A stretch of 64,000 nucleotides of DNA, from contig CBDDTG010000021.1 in assembly GCA_965233665.1 (NCBI GenBank), forward strand, positions 20,790-84,789. Reading direction: 5' to 3'. Shown here piece after piece: positions 17,150-24,281 of the stretch. Source of the DNA: Bacterioplanes sp965233665. GTDB taxonomy: Bacteria; Pseudomonadota; Gammaproteobacteria; Pseudomonadales; Oceanobacteraceae. The position numbers and the translations under genes were made by a program. Under the pieces are notes generated by a model. It saw only the letters and a list, made by a program, of their open reading frames with translations, was not told where the DNA came from and searched no databases. Position 1 is the stretch's first letter; each line of letters opens with the position of its first letter.

Positions 17150-18016
17150 TTAATCGAGCTGCAGCGCGCGCTTCATAAACTCGGGCAAAGCCAGAGCGGC
17201 GGCATGGATTTCTGCATTGTAATACTGGGTCTTAAACGTCTTGCTGGCAGCATCTTCAATGCGAAACTCGGTAGCATCGCCGCCTTTGTTGGCTAAGGTG
17301 CAGCTCCACCAGCCGGATGGGTAGATGACCTGAGGGAACGGGAAGGTGTGGCTGCTGCTGGCGCCAGCCTCGCCCATATCGAGGTGGATTTTTTTGATGA
17401 TGCTGTCGCTGTGGTACAGCGGTGATTCACTTTGCTGCACCACAACGCCGTTGGCTGCTAAGGCGCGCATGCAATCGCGGTAAAAATCGACCGCAAACAA
17501 CCCTTCTGCCGGGCCGACGGGGTCGGTGCTGTCGATGATGATGACGTCTAATGAGCCGGTTTCGCGCTGTTTGACCCAGTCTATGCCATCAGCAAACAGA
17601 ATCTGCGCGCGAGGGTCTTGGTTGGACTCACACAGCTCCGGAAAGTACTTCTCGGCCATGCGCGTGACTTGCTCGTCGATGTCGATTTGATAAGCCACTT
17701 CCACCGTCGGGTGCTTAAGTACCTCACGCAAGGTGCCGCAGTCACCGCCACCGATGATGGCCACGCGCTTCGGCGCTGGGTGCGCGAACAGCGGCACATG
17801 CGCCATCATTTCGTGATAAACAAAGTTTTCGCGGCTGCTGACCATGGTACAGCCATCAATGACCATCAGCTTGCCGAAGGTCTCGGTGTCGTACATATCG
17901 ATGGTCTGGAACTCACTGGTGACTTGTTCCAGATGCTGTTTTACCTTGAGCGAAAAGGCCGAGCCTTGTTGGTCAAATACTTCGGTAAACCAGCCTTCGG
18001 CCAATGGGTGTGTCAT
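17150..18016 (-). CDS. speE: Spermidine synthase SpeE
   Basis: Transfers the aminopropyl group of decarboxylated S-adenosylmethionine to putrescine. 288 residues from the ATG at 18016 (a GTG five codons upstream is the alternative). Motifs: WFTEVFDQQ, LMVIDGCTMVSSRENFVYHEM, the SAM-binding IIGGGDCGTLREVLKH, and the catalytic IIDSTDPVGPAEGLF, with the gate residues QSESPLYH. Divergent from speA, whose product agmatine feeds putrescine formation, so the pair supplies spermidine. speD and the agmatine hydrolysing enzymes are not in the window. Confidence 0.96.
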   Translation of the reverse strand: MTHPLAEGWFTEVFDQQGSAFSLKVKQHLEQVTSEFQTIDMYDTETFGKLMVIDGCTMVSSRENFVYHEMMAHVPLFAHPAPKRVAIIGGGDCGTLREVLKHPTVEVAYQIDIDEQVTRMAEKYFPELCESNQDPRAQILFADGIDWVKQRETGSLDVIIIDSTDPVGPAEGLFAVDFYRDCMRALAANGVVVQQSESPLYHSDSIIKKIHLDMGEAGASSSHTFPFPQVIYPSGWWSCTLANKGGDATEFRIEDAASKTFKTQYYNAEIHAAALALPEFMKRALQLD

Positions 18017-18154
18017 AGCAGCTAATCTCACAGCAATTCAGAAGCAGGGCGGCAGATATTGCTGCTGCCCCGGTGGGGAGTACAATTGGCCGCCACAATA
18101 ACCTAAGCCCCAAAAGACGCCAAGCGTCGCAGGGCACCTGCTGAGTTGTTCGCT

Positions 18155-20035
18155 ATGTCTGAAGCTGTGCAAGATTACAACCTACCTTACTGGAGCGATG
18201 GTTACGTCAGTGTCGATGCCGACGGCCAGCTTTGTGTTCGGCCGCAACCACAGCAGCAGCCGGTGGTGTTGCAGCAGGTGATCGAGCAGGCGCAGCAACA
18301 AGGCTTGCGGTTGCCTTTGCTGGTGCGCTTCCCTGGCATTATTCACCACCGCGTGCACACCTTGGTCACGGCATTCGCTGAGGCGCGTCAGGAACTGGGC
18401 TACGAAGGCCCATTTGTGCCTGTGTATCCGATCAAGGTGAATCAGCAGCAGCCGGTGGTGGCGGAGGTCGTCAAAGGCCAGCGCTTAGCCGGTTGTGAGC
18501 GCGTTGGGCTGGAAGCGGGCAGCAAACCCGAGCTGATTGCCGTGTTGTCACAGTTGGGTGAGCAGCCGGGTTTGATTGTTTGTAACGGCTATAAAGATCG
18601 GCATTTTATTCGCTTGGCCTTGCTGGCCGAAAAGCTCGGCCATCAGGTGTTTTTGGTGATCGAGAAACTGTCCGAGCTGCCCTTGATTTTGGCCCAGGCA
18701 AAAGAGCTGGGCGTGAGCCCGCGCTTGGGCATTCGTGCACGCTTGGCGACCATTGGCAAAGGCAATTGGCAGAATACCGGCGGTGAGAAATCCAAATTTG
18801 GTCTGGCTGCTGATCAAATGCTGGCAGTGGTGCAACAGCTGCAGCAACAGGGACAATTGGCGTGTTTGCAGTTGCTGCATTTCCATTTGGGCTCGCAGTT
18901 GGCCAATATTCGCGATATTCACACTGGGCTGCGCGAGTGCAGTCGCTTATTTGCGGAGTTAGTGCGCTTGCAGGTGCCGATCCAGTGGCTGGATGTTGGC
19001 GGTGGCTTAGGTGTGGATTACGAAGGCACGCGCTCGCGCAGCTACTGCTCGATGAACTACAGCGTGACCGAATACGCTCGTAACGTGGTGTCTGCGTTTG
19101 CCGATGTGTGCCGTGAGTTAGACGTGCCGATGCCCGGTCTGATTACTGAATCCGGTCGTGCCATGACCGCTCACCACGCCGTACTGCTGGCACAAGTCAT
19201 TGACCATGAAAGCCCAACGACCGAGGCGCCAGAAGCACCTGCGGCAGAGGCCCCCAAGGAGCTTCTGCACTTATACACGGCCTGGCAGCAGTTACAGCAG
19301 GAGCTGAGTCCACGCTCGTTGGTAGAGCTGTATCATGATGTGCAGCATTGGATGAGCGATGCCCAAACGGCTTTCAGCCACGGTCTGTATCGCTTGCACG
19401 AGCGTGCGCAGGCAGAGGCGCTTTATCGCAGCGTTGGGCTGCTGCTGAGGCAACGCTTAAACCCGAGCAACCGTAGTCACCGGCCACTGCTCGATGAGTT
19501 ACACGAAAAGCTGGCCGATAAAGTCTTCGTGAACTTCTCACTGTTCCAGTCGCTGCCAGATATCTGGGGCATCGACCAGATCTTCCCTGTGGTGCCCTTG
19601 GCGCGGCTCAATCAGCCTGCCACAGCGCGCGGCGTGCTGCAGGACATTACCTGTGACTCGGACGGCCGTATCGATCAGTACGTCGATGCCGACGGCATCG
19701 CGGCCTCATTGCCTTTGCCAGGCATCGAGCGTGGTGACTGCCTAGGGTTCTTTATGGTCGGTGCTTATCAAGAAATTCTTGGCGATTTACACAACCTGTT
19801 TGGTGACACAGATTCGGTCATGGTCGATAGCCAGCAGGGCGAGATCCGGCTGCAACACGCGCAACACGGCGATGATTTGCAAACCGTGCTGGCCTACGTC
19901 AACTACGCCGCCGACGATATTCGCCAGCGTTTGCAGCAGCAGGTTGCTTCATCGGCGTTGCCAGAAAGCGACCATCAGCAGTTATTTGCTGAGCTAAGCG
20001 AGGCGTTGACGGCCTACACCTACTTGGGTGAGTAG
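18155..20035 (+). CDS. speA: Biosynthetic arginine decarboxylase SpeA
   Basis: PLP enzyme of the alanine-racemase fold that converts arginine to agmatine. 626 residues from the ATG at 18155; a TTG three codons upstream is the alternative. Landmarks: YPIKVNQQ with the PLP lysine K94, HLGSQLANI, DVGGGLGVDYEGT, ESGRAMTAHHAV, and the C-terminal GCLGFF..GAYQEILGDLHNLFGD-type block. A Pro/Glu/Ala-rich stretch (around residues 353-366) forms a variable loop after the ESGRA block. Promoters for speA and speE must lie in the 138-base gap between the two starts. Confidence 0.96.
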   Translation: MSEAVQDYNLPYWSDGYVSVDADGQLCVRPQPQQQPVVLQQVIEQAQQQGLRLPLLVRFPGIIHHRVHTLVTAFAEARQELGYEGPFVPVYPIKVNQQQPVVAEVVKGQRLAGCERVGLEAGSKPELIAVLSQLGEQPGLIVCNGYKDRHFIRLALLAEKLGHQVFLVIEKLSELPLILAQAKELGVSPRLGIRARLATIGKGNWQNTGGEKSKFGLAADQMLAVVQQLQQQGQLACLQLLHFHLGSQLANIRDIHTGLRECSRLFAELVRLQVPIQWLDVGGGLGVDYEGTRSRSYCSMNYSVTEYARNVVSAFADVCRELDVPMPGLITESGRAMTAHHAVLLAQVIDHESPTTEAPEAPAAEAPKELLHLYTAWQQLQQELSPRSLVELYHDVQHWMSDAQTAFSHGLYRLHERAQAEALYRSVGLLLRQRLNPSNRSHRPLLDELHEKLADKVFVNFSLFQSLPDIWGIDQIFPVVPLARLNQPATARGVLQDITCDSDGRIDQYVDADGIAASLPLPGIERGDCLGFFMVGAYQEILGDLHNLFGDTDSVMVDSQQGEIRLQHAQHGDDLQTVLAYVNYAADDIRQRLQQQVASSALPESDHQQLFAELSEALTAYTYLGE

Positions 20036-20085
20036 CCCCGATGCTCTGAGTCAGAACACCAGCTTGCACGTTGGTCGGAAATTGA

Positions 20086-20112
20086 TCGCCAGCTTGGGCA
20101 AATTGCTGGCGA
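20086..20112 (+). terminator. Hairpin after speA
   Basis: TCGCCAGC (20086-20093) pairs with GCTGGCGA (20105-20112) around an 11-base loop, 50 bases after the speA stop. There is no T-run, so termination here would be weak or Rho-assisted. Confidence 0.35.
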
Positions 20113-20184
20113 AGTGTGATGGCTGGTCTATAACTACAAAGCCGCACACGGCAACTTTCCAACAACGTCTGCTGGGAGGGGCAT

Positions 20185-20382
20185 ATGGCCGAAGAATTGA
20201 ACTACCAAGACGACGATAACAAGGGTGACAGCGTCACCAGCCGCGAGCAGTTACGCAAAGCTGTGCAGAGTGATGTCGAGGCATTTCTGGCGCGTGGCGG
20301 TCAAATTCAAAAGATCGACAACAACGTGATGGCCGATCCGCCACGTAAGCCACAAAGCAGTTACGGCAGTCGGCCGATTTGA
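20185..20382 (+). CDS. sutA: SutA-like RNA polymerase-associated transcriptional regulator
   Basis: 65 residues. The C-terminal half, AFLARGGQIQKIDNNVMADPP followed by RKP.SSYGSRPI, matches the conserved core and exact tail of SutA, the small Pseudomonas factor that binds RNA polymerase and promotes transcription of housekeeping genes in slow growth. Pseudomonas SutA is about 105 residues with a long acidic N-terminal tail; here that tail is short (EELNYQDDDNKGDS), which would reduce one of its functional regions. The ATG has GGGAGGGG five to six bases upstream. It is monocistronic, with a GC-rich hairpin after it. Recognition is from memory of the family tail. Confidence 0.8.
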   Translation: MAEELNYQDDDNKGDSVTSREQLRKAVQSDVEAFLARGGQIQKIDNNVMADPPRKPQSSYGSRPI

Positions 20383-20400
20383 TGAGGCCCGAGCGGCCAA

Positions 20401-20420
20401 CCGGCCCGATGTCGGGCCGG
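20401..20420 (+). terminator. Hairpin after sutA
   Basis: CCGGCCCG (20401-20408) and CGGGCCGG (20413-20420) form an 8-bp all-GC stem with a 4-base loop, 18 bases after the sutA stop. The bases beyond are not a T-run (GCCACTGTTATTT), so strength is uncertain. Confidence 0.55.
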
Positions 20421-20484
20421 GCCACTGTTATTTACCGGTCACCTTGCTAAGCTGCAAAGCCAATCAACGATTGAGCGCTTGCTT

Positions 20485-20598
20485 ATGCCCTCGCAACAAG
20501 CCCGCAAACAACGCCAACGCCTTAACGCCATTCCTGCTGCGATTGCGCTGCTGGTGTTTTCCGTTTTTTGGATGCTACACCAGAGCGGATTTGCCTAG
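20485..20598 (+). CDS. Small predicted single-pass membrane protein (37 residues)
   Basis: An ATG frame of 37 codons: a basic N-terminus (SQQARKQRQR) followed by a hydrophobic helix (IPAAIALLVFSVFWML) and a short tail HQSGFA. The charge pattern predicts N-in topology. The stop at 20596-20598 is seven bases from the end of the converging HAD gene. The ribosome site is weak (TGAGCG, about 9 bases upstream), so expression is uncertain. I do not recognise the family. A longer overlapping frame at 20444-20641 has no such organised pattern. Confidence 0.4.
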   Translation: MPSQQARKQRQRLNAIPAAIALLVFSVFWMLHQSGFA

Positions 20599-20605
20599 TG
20601 GTCTA

Positions 20606-21304
20606 CTAGATGGCAGCAATGGCCGCAGGCAGCTGGCTTAGGTGATTGATTTCCTGGTCCGGCCGGCATTCACTTTCAGCCCATGGCGCATCGCTGAGAT
20701 TCACCCACACGGTCTTCATGCCTAGCCGCGCCGCCGCGACAATATCCTGCTCTTGATGATCGCCCACGTGCACGCTGTTAGTCGCACTGGCGCCACAGTG
20801 CTCCAATGCCGCGAGAAACAGATCCGGCTCGGGTTTGGCAGCACCGACCTTTTCGGCAGAAAAATGGCCGCTGAACAAGTGATCGATGCCAATAATGCTG
20901 AGATCGGCATTGCCGTTGGTCACCGCTACTAAGGGTGTGTTTTGCGACAGTTGTTGCAGTGCATCGGAGGCGCCATCAAACAAACTGACCTGACTGCGGG
21001 CGTGATAAAACACCGCAAAAGCTTTGTGCGCCATCAACTCGGCCTGGTCATTTTGCAGGCCCGCTTGTAAAAATACCCGCCGTAACACTTCGCGGCGCAG
21101 TTTCGACACTTGATGGCGCCACTGCGGGTAGCTTTCAGCAATGGCGTTTTTGTATTCGCGCAGTGCATCCAAAGTGTAGCACTCGGCTGCTGTTGGGCAG
21201 TGCGTAGCGATCCAGTCGTAGGTGGCGCGCTCAGCCGCCACAATCACAGGGTCGGTATCCCACAGGGTATGGTCGAGATCGAGGCAAATAACGTCTGGCT
21301 GCAT
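20606..21304 (-). CDS. HAD superfamily hydrolase (YjjG/nucleotidase-like)
   Basis: 232 residues, cytoplasmic. Haloacid dehalogenase motifs are complete: motif I DLDHTLWDTD near residue 8, motif II VTNG, motif III Lys in AAKPEPDLF, and motif IV VGDHQEQDIVAA. The helical cap between motifs I and II is of the C1 type, like YjjG 5'-nucleotidase. The ATG at 21304 overlaps the DUF484 stop by one base (TGATG). In Pseudomonas this HAD gene follows xerC, which is absent here. The substrate is unknown. Confidence 0.9.
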   Translation of the reverse strand: MQPDVICLDLDHTLWDTDPVIVAAERATYDWIATHCPTAAECYTLDALREYKNAIAESYPQWRHQVSKLRREVLRRVFLQAGLQNDQAELMAHKAFAVFYHARSQVSLFDGASDALQQLSQNTPLVAVTNGNADLSIIGIDHLFSGHFSAEKVGAAKPEPDLFLAALEHCGASATNSVHVGDHQEQDIVAAARLGMKTVWVNLSDAPWAESECRPDQEINHLSQLPAAIAAI

Positions 21305-21972
21305 CACACCACCGGGATCTGTGGCAGGCGCAGCGCCAACAAATCGGCGATGTAATCCAAAAACAGCGTATCCATTGAACTGCGGTAGTAGTTTGGATCT
21401 TGGCTGGCGATGGTCAGCACGCCATTGTTGTCTTGGCCGCGAATCTGCACCGCCGCCACGGATTGGCAGTCGGTGCTCTGATTGCCCAGTAATGCAGCGA
21501 TGTCTTGACCGGGAAACTGGCCGCAGACGGCGCGGTGGCCTTTAAACAGCCGTAAGATCTGCCGTTGGCGCTCGGCTGAGCGCAGGGTAATTAAAGGCGC
21601 TTCAAGCTGGCGCTCAGTAAAGTGCAGCATGGCCCAGCTATCGACGCCAAAGTCATTGCGCAGAGAGTCGTCCAGCGCGGCTTGCACACCGAGCCAGCTT
21701 TCCGCTTCGACCAACGCCAATACCAAGCGCCGGCTTTTGGCGAACAGTTGATCGTTGCGACGGGCATTTTCCAGCAGGTCGGATAAGCGCTGGCGCAGCT
21801 CCACATTGCGCTCGCGATGAATCGAAAGCTGGCGCTCAACCAACGATGTCGCTGGACCGGCGTTATGCGGGATGCGCAGTTGCATCAGCAGGTCGTCTTT
21901 GCCGACAAAAAAGTCGGGGTGATCCTGCAGGTACTGCTTTACATCGTCATCCGTCAGGTGGAGCTGGCTCAT
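21304..21972 (-). CDS. DUF484 family protein (GAF-like)
   Basis: 222 residues. N-terminal helix LTDDDVKQYLQDHPDFF, then a coiled coil around LVERQLSIHRERNVELRQRL, and a C-terminal GAF-like domain ending NGVLTIAS.DP..Y...M.T.FL..IA, the pattern of DUF484. Function is unknown; the gene is almost always between dapF and xerC in gammaproteobacteria. Here it starts eight bases after dapF's stop and its stop overlaps the start of the HAD gene, so xerC has been lost or moved. Confidence 0.93.
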   Translation of the reverse strand: MSQLHLTDDDVKQYLQDHPDFFVGKDDLLMQLRIPHNAGPATSLVERQLSIHRERNVELRQRLSDLLENARRNDQLFAKSRRLVLALVEAESWLGVQAALDDSLRNDFGVDSWAMLHFTERQLEAPLITLRSAERQRQILRLFKGHRAVCGQFPGQDIAALLGNQSTDCQSVAAVQIRGQDNNGVLTIASQDPNYYRSSMDTLFLDYIADLLALRLPQIPVV

Positions 21973-21980
21973 GCTGTCCT

Positions 21981-22814
21981 CTATACGTTCATTCGACCTT
22001 CAAATACAGGCGTCGCTGGGCCGGTCATGTGCACATGACCCTGGTCGCCATCCCATTCAATCCATAAATCGCCACCTGGCAGTGAGACTTTAACGCCAGG
22101 TTTGAGCCAACCGCGCAGCTGCCCAGACACCACGGCGGCACAAGCACCGGTTCCGCAAGCTAAGGTTTCACCGACTCCGCGCTCAAACACGCGCAAGCGC
22201 ACTTCGTGCTCATTGATGACCTGCATAAAGCCAACATTTACCTTGTTTGGGAAGGCCGTATGCGGCTCGATCAGGCTGCCCCAGTGTGCCACTGGCGCCT
22301 GGTCAATGTCATCGACACGAATCACAGCATGAGGGTTACCCATGGAAACCGCGCCTAAGTTAACGGCACCGATGCCGTCCACCTCGATGCTGTACTGCGC
22401 TGCAAACTGTTCGGCGTTAAACGGAATTTGGGCAGGTGTCAGAATGGGCTTGCCCATATCGACGACGACGTCTTTGTCATCGGTGAGTTTGAGCTCCATG
22501 ATTCCGGTCGCCGTTGCAACACGGATTTGGCGCTTGCCGGTCAGGTGTTGATCGAACACAAAGCGGGCAAAACAGCGGGCGCCATTGCCGCAGTTTTCGA
22601 CCTCACTGCCGTCGGCGTTGAAAATGCGATAGCGAAAATCGACTTCCGGCTGGGTTGGCTTTTCGACCAGCAATAACTGATCGAAGCCAACGCCCGTATG
22701 GCGGTGGGCCAAAGCGGGAATCTTATCGGCATGAATATGACCGTTTTGAGTGATCAGATCGACCACCATAAAGTCATTGCCCAGGCCGTGCATTTTACTG
22801 AATTTAAGCCACAT
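21981..22814 (-). CDS. dapF: Diaminopimelate epimerase DapF
   Basis: PLP-independent racemase converting LL- to meso-diaminopimelate for lysine and peptidoglycan synthesis. 277 residues, two pseudo-symmetric domains. Both catalytic cysteines are present: the first in ENCGNGARC near residue 76, the second in LACGTGACAA near residue 221. Also FSKMHGLGNDF at the start and GNPHAVI. Nine bases separate it from the upstream lysA, giving the usual lppL-lysA-dapF order. Confidence 0.97.
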   Translation of the reverse strand: MWLKFSKMHGLGNDFMVVDLITQNGHIHADKIPALAHRHTGVGFDQLLLVEKPTQPEVDFRYRIFNADGSEVENCGNGARCFARFVFDQHLTGKRQIRVATATGIMELKLTDDKDVVVDMGKPILTPAQIPFNAEQFAAQYSIEVDGIGAVNLGAVSMGNPHAVIRVDDIDQAPVAHWGSLIEPHTAFPNKVNVGFMQVINEHEVRLRVFERGVGETLACGTGACAAVVSGQLRGWLKPGVKVSLPGGDLWIEWDGDQGHVHMTGPATPVFEGRMNV

Positions 22815-22823
22815 GCCGACTCC

Positions 22824-24068
22824 TTAAGGTAACGGTTGCTCGTGAGCAAACTGCTCGGCAATGGTTTCACGCTGGCGCACCAAGTGGAGTTGATCGCCAT
22901 CGACCATGACCTCCGCCGGTCGACCACGAGTGTTGTAATTGGAGGCCATTACAAAGCCATAGGCGCCGGCAGACATGACGGCCAATAAGTCGCCTGCTGC
23001 AATGCTTAGATTACGGTCTTTGCCGAGAAAATCGCCGGTTTCACACACGGGGCCAACGACGTCGTAGCAGCGTGGTGCTGCGTCACTGTGCTCGACAACG
23101 GGCACAATGTTCTGCCAGGCACTGTACAGCGACGGGCGAATCAGGTCGTTCATGGCACCGTCGATGATGGCGAAGTTTTTGTGTTCGCTGAGCTTTAAAT
23201 ACTCGACCCGAGTCAGAAACACACCGGCATTGGCGGCAATAGAACGGCCAGGCTCAAACAGCAGTTGCAGCGAGCGTCCCGCCAATCGTTGCTTCACTGC
23301 TTGCACAAAATCAGCAATCGACGTGGGCTGCTCGTCACGGTAGGTGACTCCCAAGCCACCGCCTAAATCGAGGTGCTCTATGGTGATACCATGTTCGGCT
23401 AATTGGTCAATCAGCAGCAGTAGGCGATCGAGGGCATCCAAGAAAGGCGCGATGTCGGTGAGCTGGCTGCCGATGTGGCAGTCCACGCCTTTGATGATCA
23501 AGCCTGGCAGCGTGGCGGCGTGTTGGTAAATGCGTACAGCATCATCGATGGCAATGCCGAACTTGTTGTCTTTCAGGCCGGTAGAAATATAAGGGTGGGT
23601 CTGGCGTCGACATCCGGATTGATGCGCAGTGATACCGGGGCAACCTTCCCCATATCAACGGCCACCTGGCTCAGCCGTTCCAGCTCTGCCTCGGATTCAA
23701 CGTTAAAGCAATGTACGCCCACTTCCAGCGCTCGTTGCATTTCGCTGGCTTGTTTGCCGACACCGGAAAAACAATGCGGCTAGGCTCGCCACCGGCGCCA
23801 AAACGCGCTCCAGCTCACCCTGGCTCACAATGTCAAAGCCGGCTCCTAAGCGGGCCAAGACATTGAGCACGGCCAGATTGGAGTTGGCCTTTACCGCATA
23901 GCAAATCATCCCTGGCCAGTCTCCCAGCGCTCGCTGGTAGTCGCGCATGTGTTGTTCTAGCGCTTGGCGAGAGTAAACGTATAACGGCGTGCCAAACTGC
24001 TCGGCGATCTCGGTGAGGGCGATGTTTTCAGCGTGCAAAGTACCATCGCGGTAAGTAAAAACTGACAT
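22824..24068 (-). pseudogene. lysA: Diaminopimelate decarboxylase LysA, frame broken by three 1-base deletions
   Basis: PLP enzyme for the last step of lysine synthesis. Reading from the ATG at 24068 the frame matches LysA up to GELERVLA (PLP lysine in YAVKANSN), then breaks. Restoring one base near 23794-23799, one in the T-run at 23767-23771 (minus strand) and one near 23600 gives a continuous 415-residue LysA, including GGEPSRIVFSGVGKQ, LRINPDVDAR, then HIGSQL, DLGGGLGVTY, EPGRS and CETGDF. The three shifts sum to three, so the second half is back in frame. As the sequence stands the gene is inactive; three deletions within about 200 bases in an otherwise clean window could be read error rather than true decay. 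Start overlaps the lppL stop (TGATG). Confidence 0.93.
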
Positions 24069-24187
24069 CAGGGCTGCGATTCCGTGGCTGGTGGCGGAGT
24101 TTGATCGGGCAGATACAGGTCACCTTTTTGGCCACAAGCCGTCAATGTGACGATACAACTCAGTAGCAACAGCAGGCGTTTAGGCAT
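24068..24187 (-). CDS. lppL: LppL/YifL-type small lipoprotein
   Basis: 39 residues: signal MPKRLLLLLSCIVTL with lipobox LTAC (Cys18), then GQKGDLYLPD, the family signature of LppL/YifL, and a Pro-rich tail. GGAGG lies five bases before the ATG. The TGA stop shares one base with the lysA ATG, so lysA is translationally coupled to it. Outer-membrane lipoprotein of unknown role, conserved immediately before lysA in many gammaproteobacteria and often close to cyaA, as here. Confidence 0.93.
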   Translation of the reverse strand: MPKRLLLLLSCIVTLTACGQKGDLYLPDQTPPPATESQP

Positions 24188-24281
24188 CGAACCCTCCGGA
24201 ACAGCGCCGCCACTGGCACAGCAGGGCGGCAGCGAAAAGGGCTTAGTATAAGGACAAAGGCGCAGTGTGTCTCGGCGTTAC

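Noticed and set aside
19200..19260. Pro/Glu/Ala stretch in speA as a possible frameshift or insertion
   Set aside because: It lies in a variable loop between conserved blocks and both flanks align in the same frame.
20444..20641. 65-codon frame overlapping the small membrane ORF
   Set aside because: No ribosome site, no organised hydrophobic pattern, and it runs into the HAD gene.
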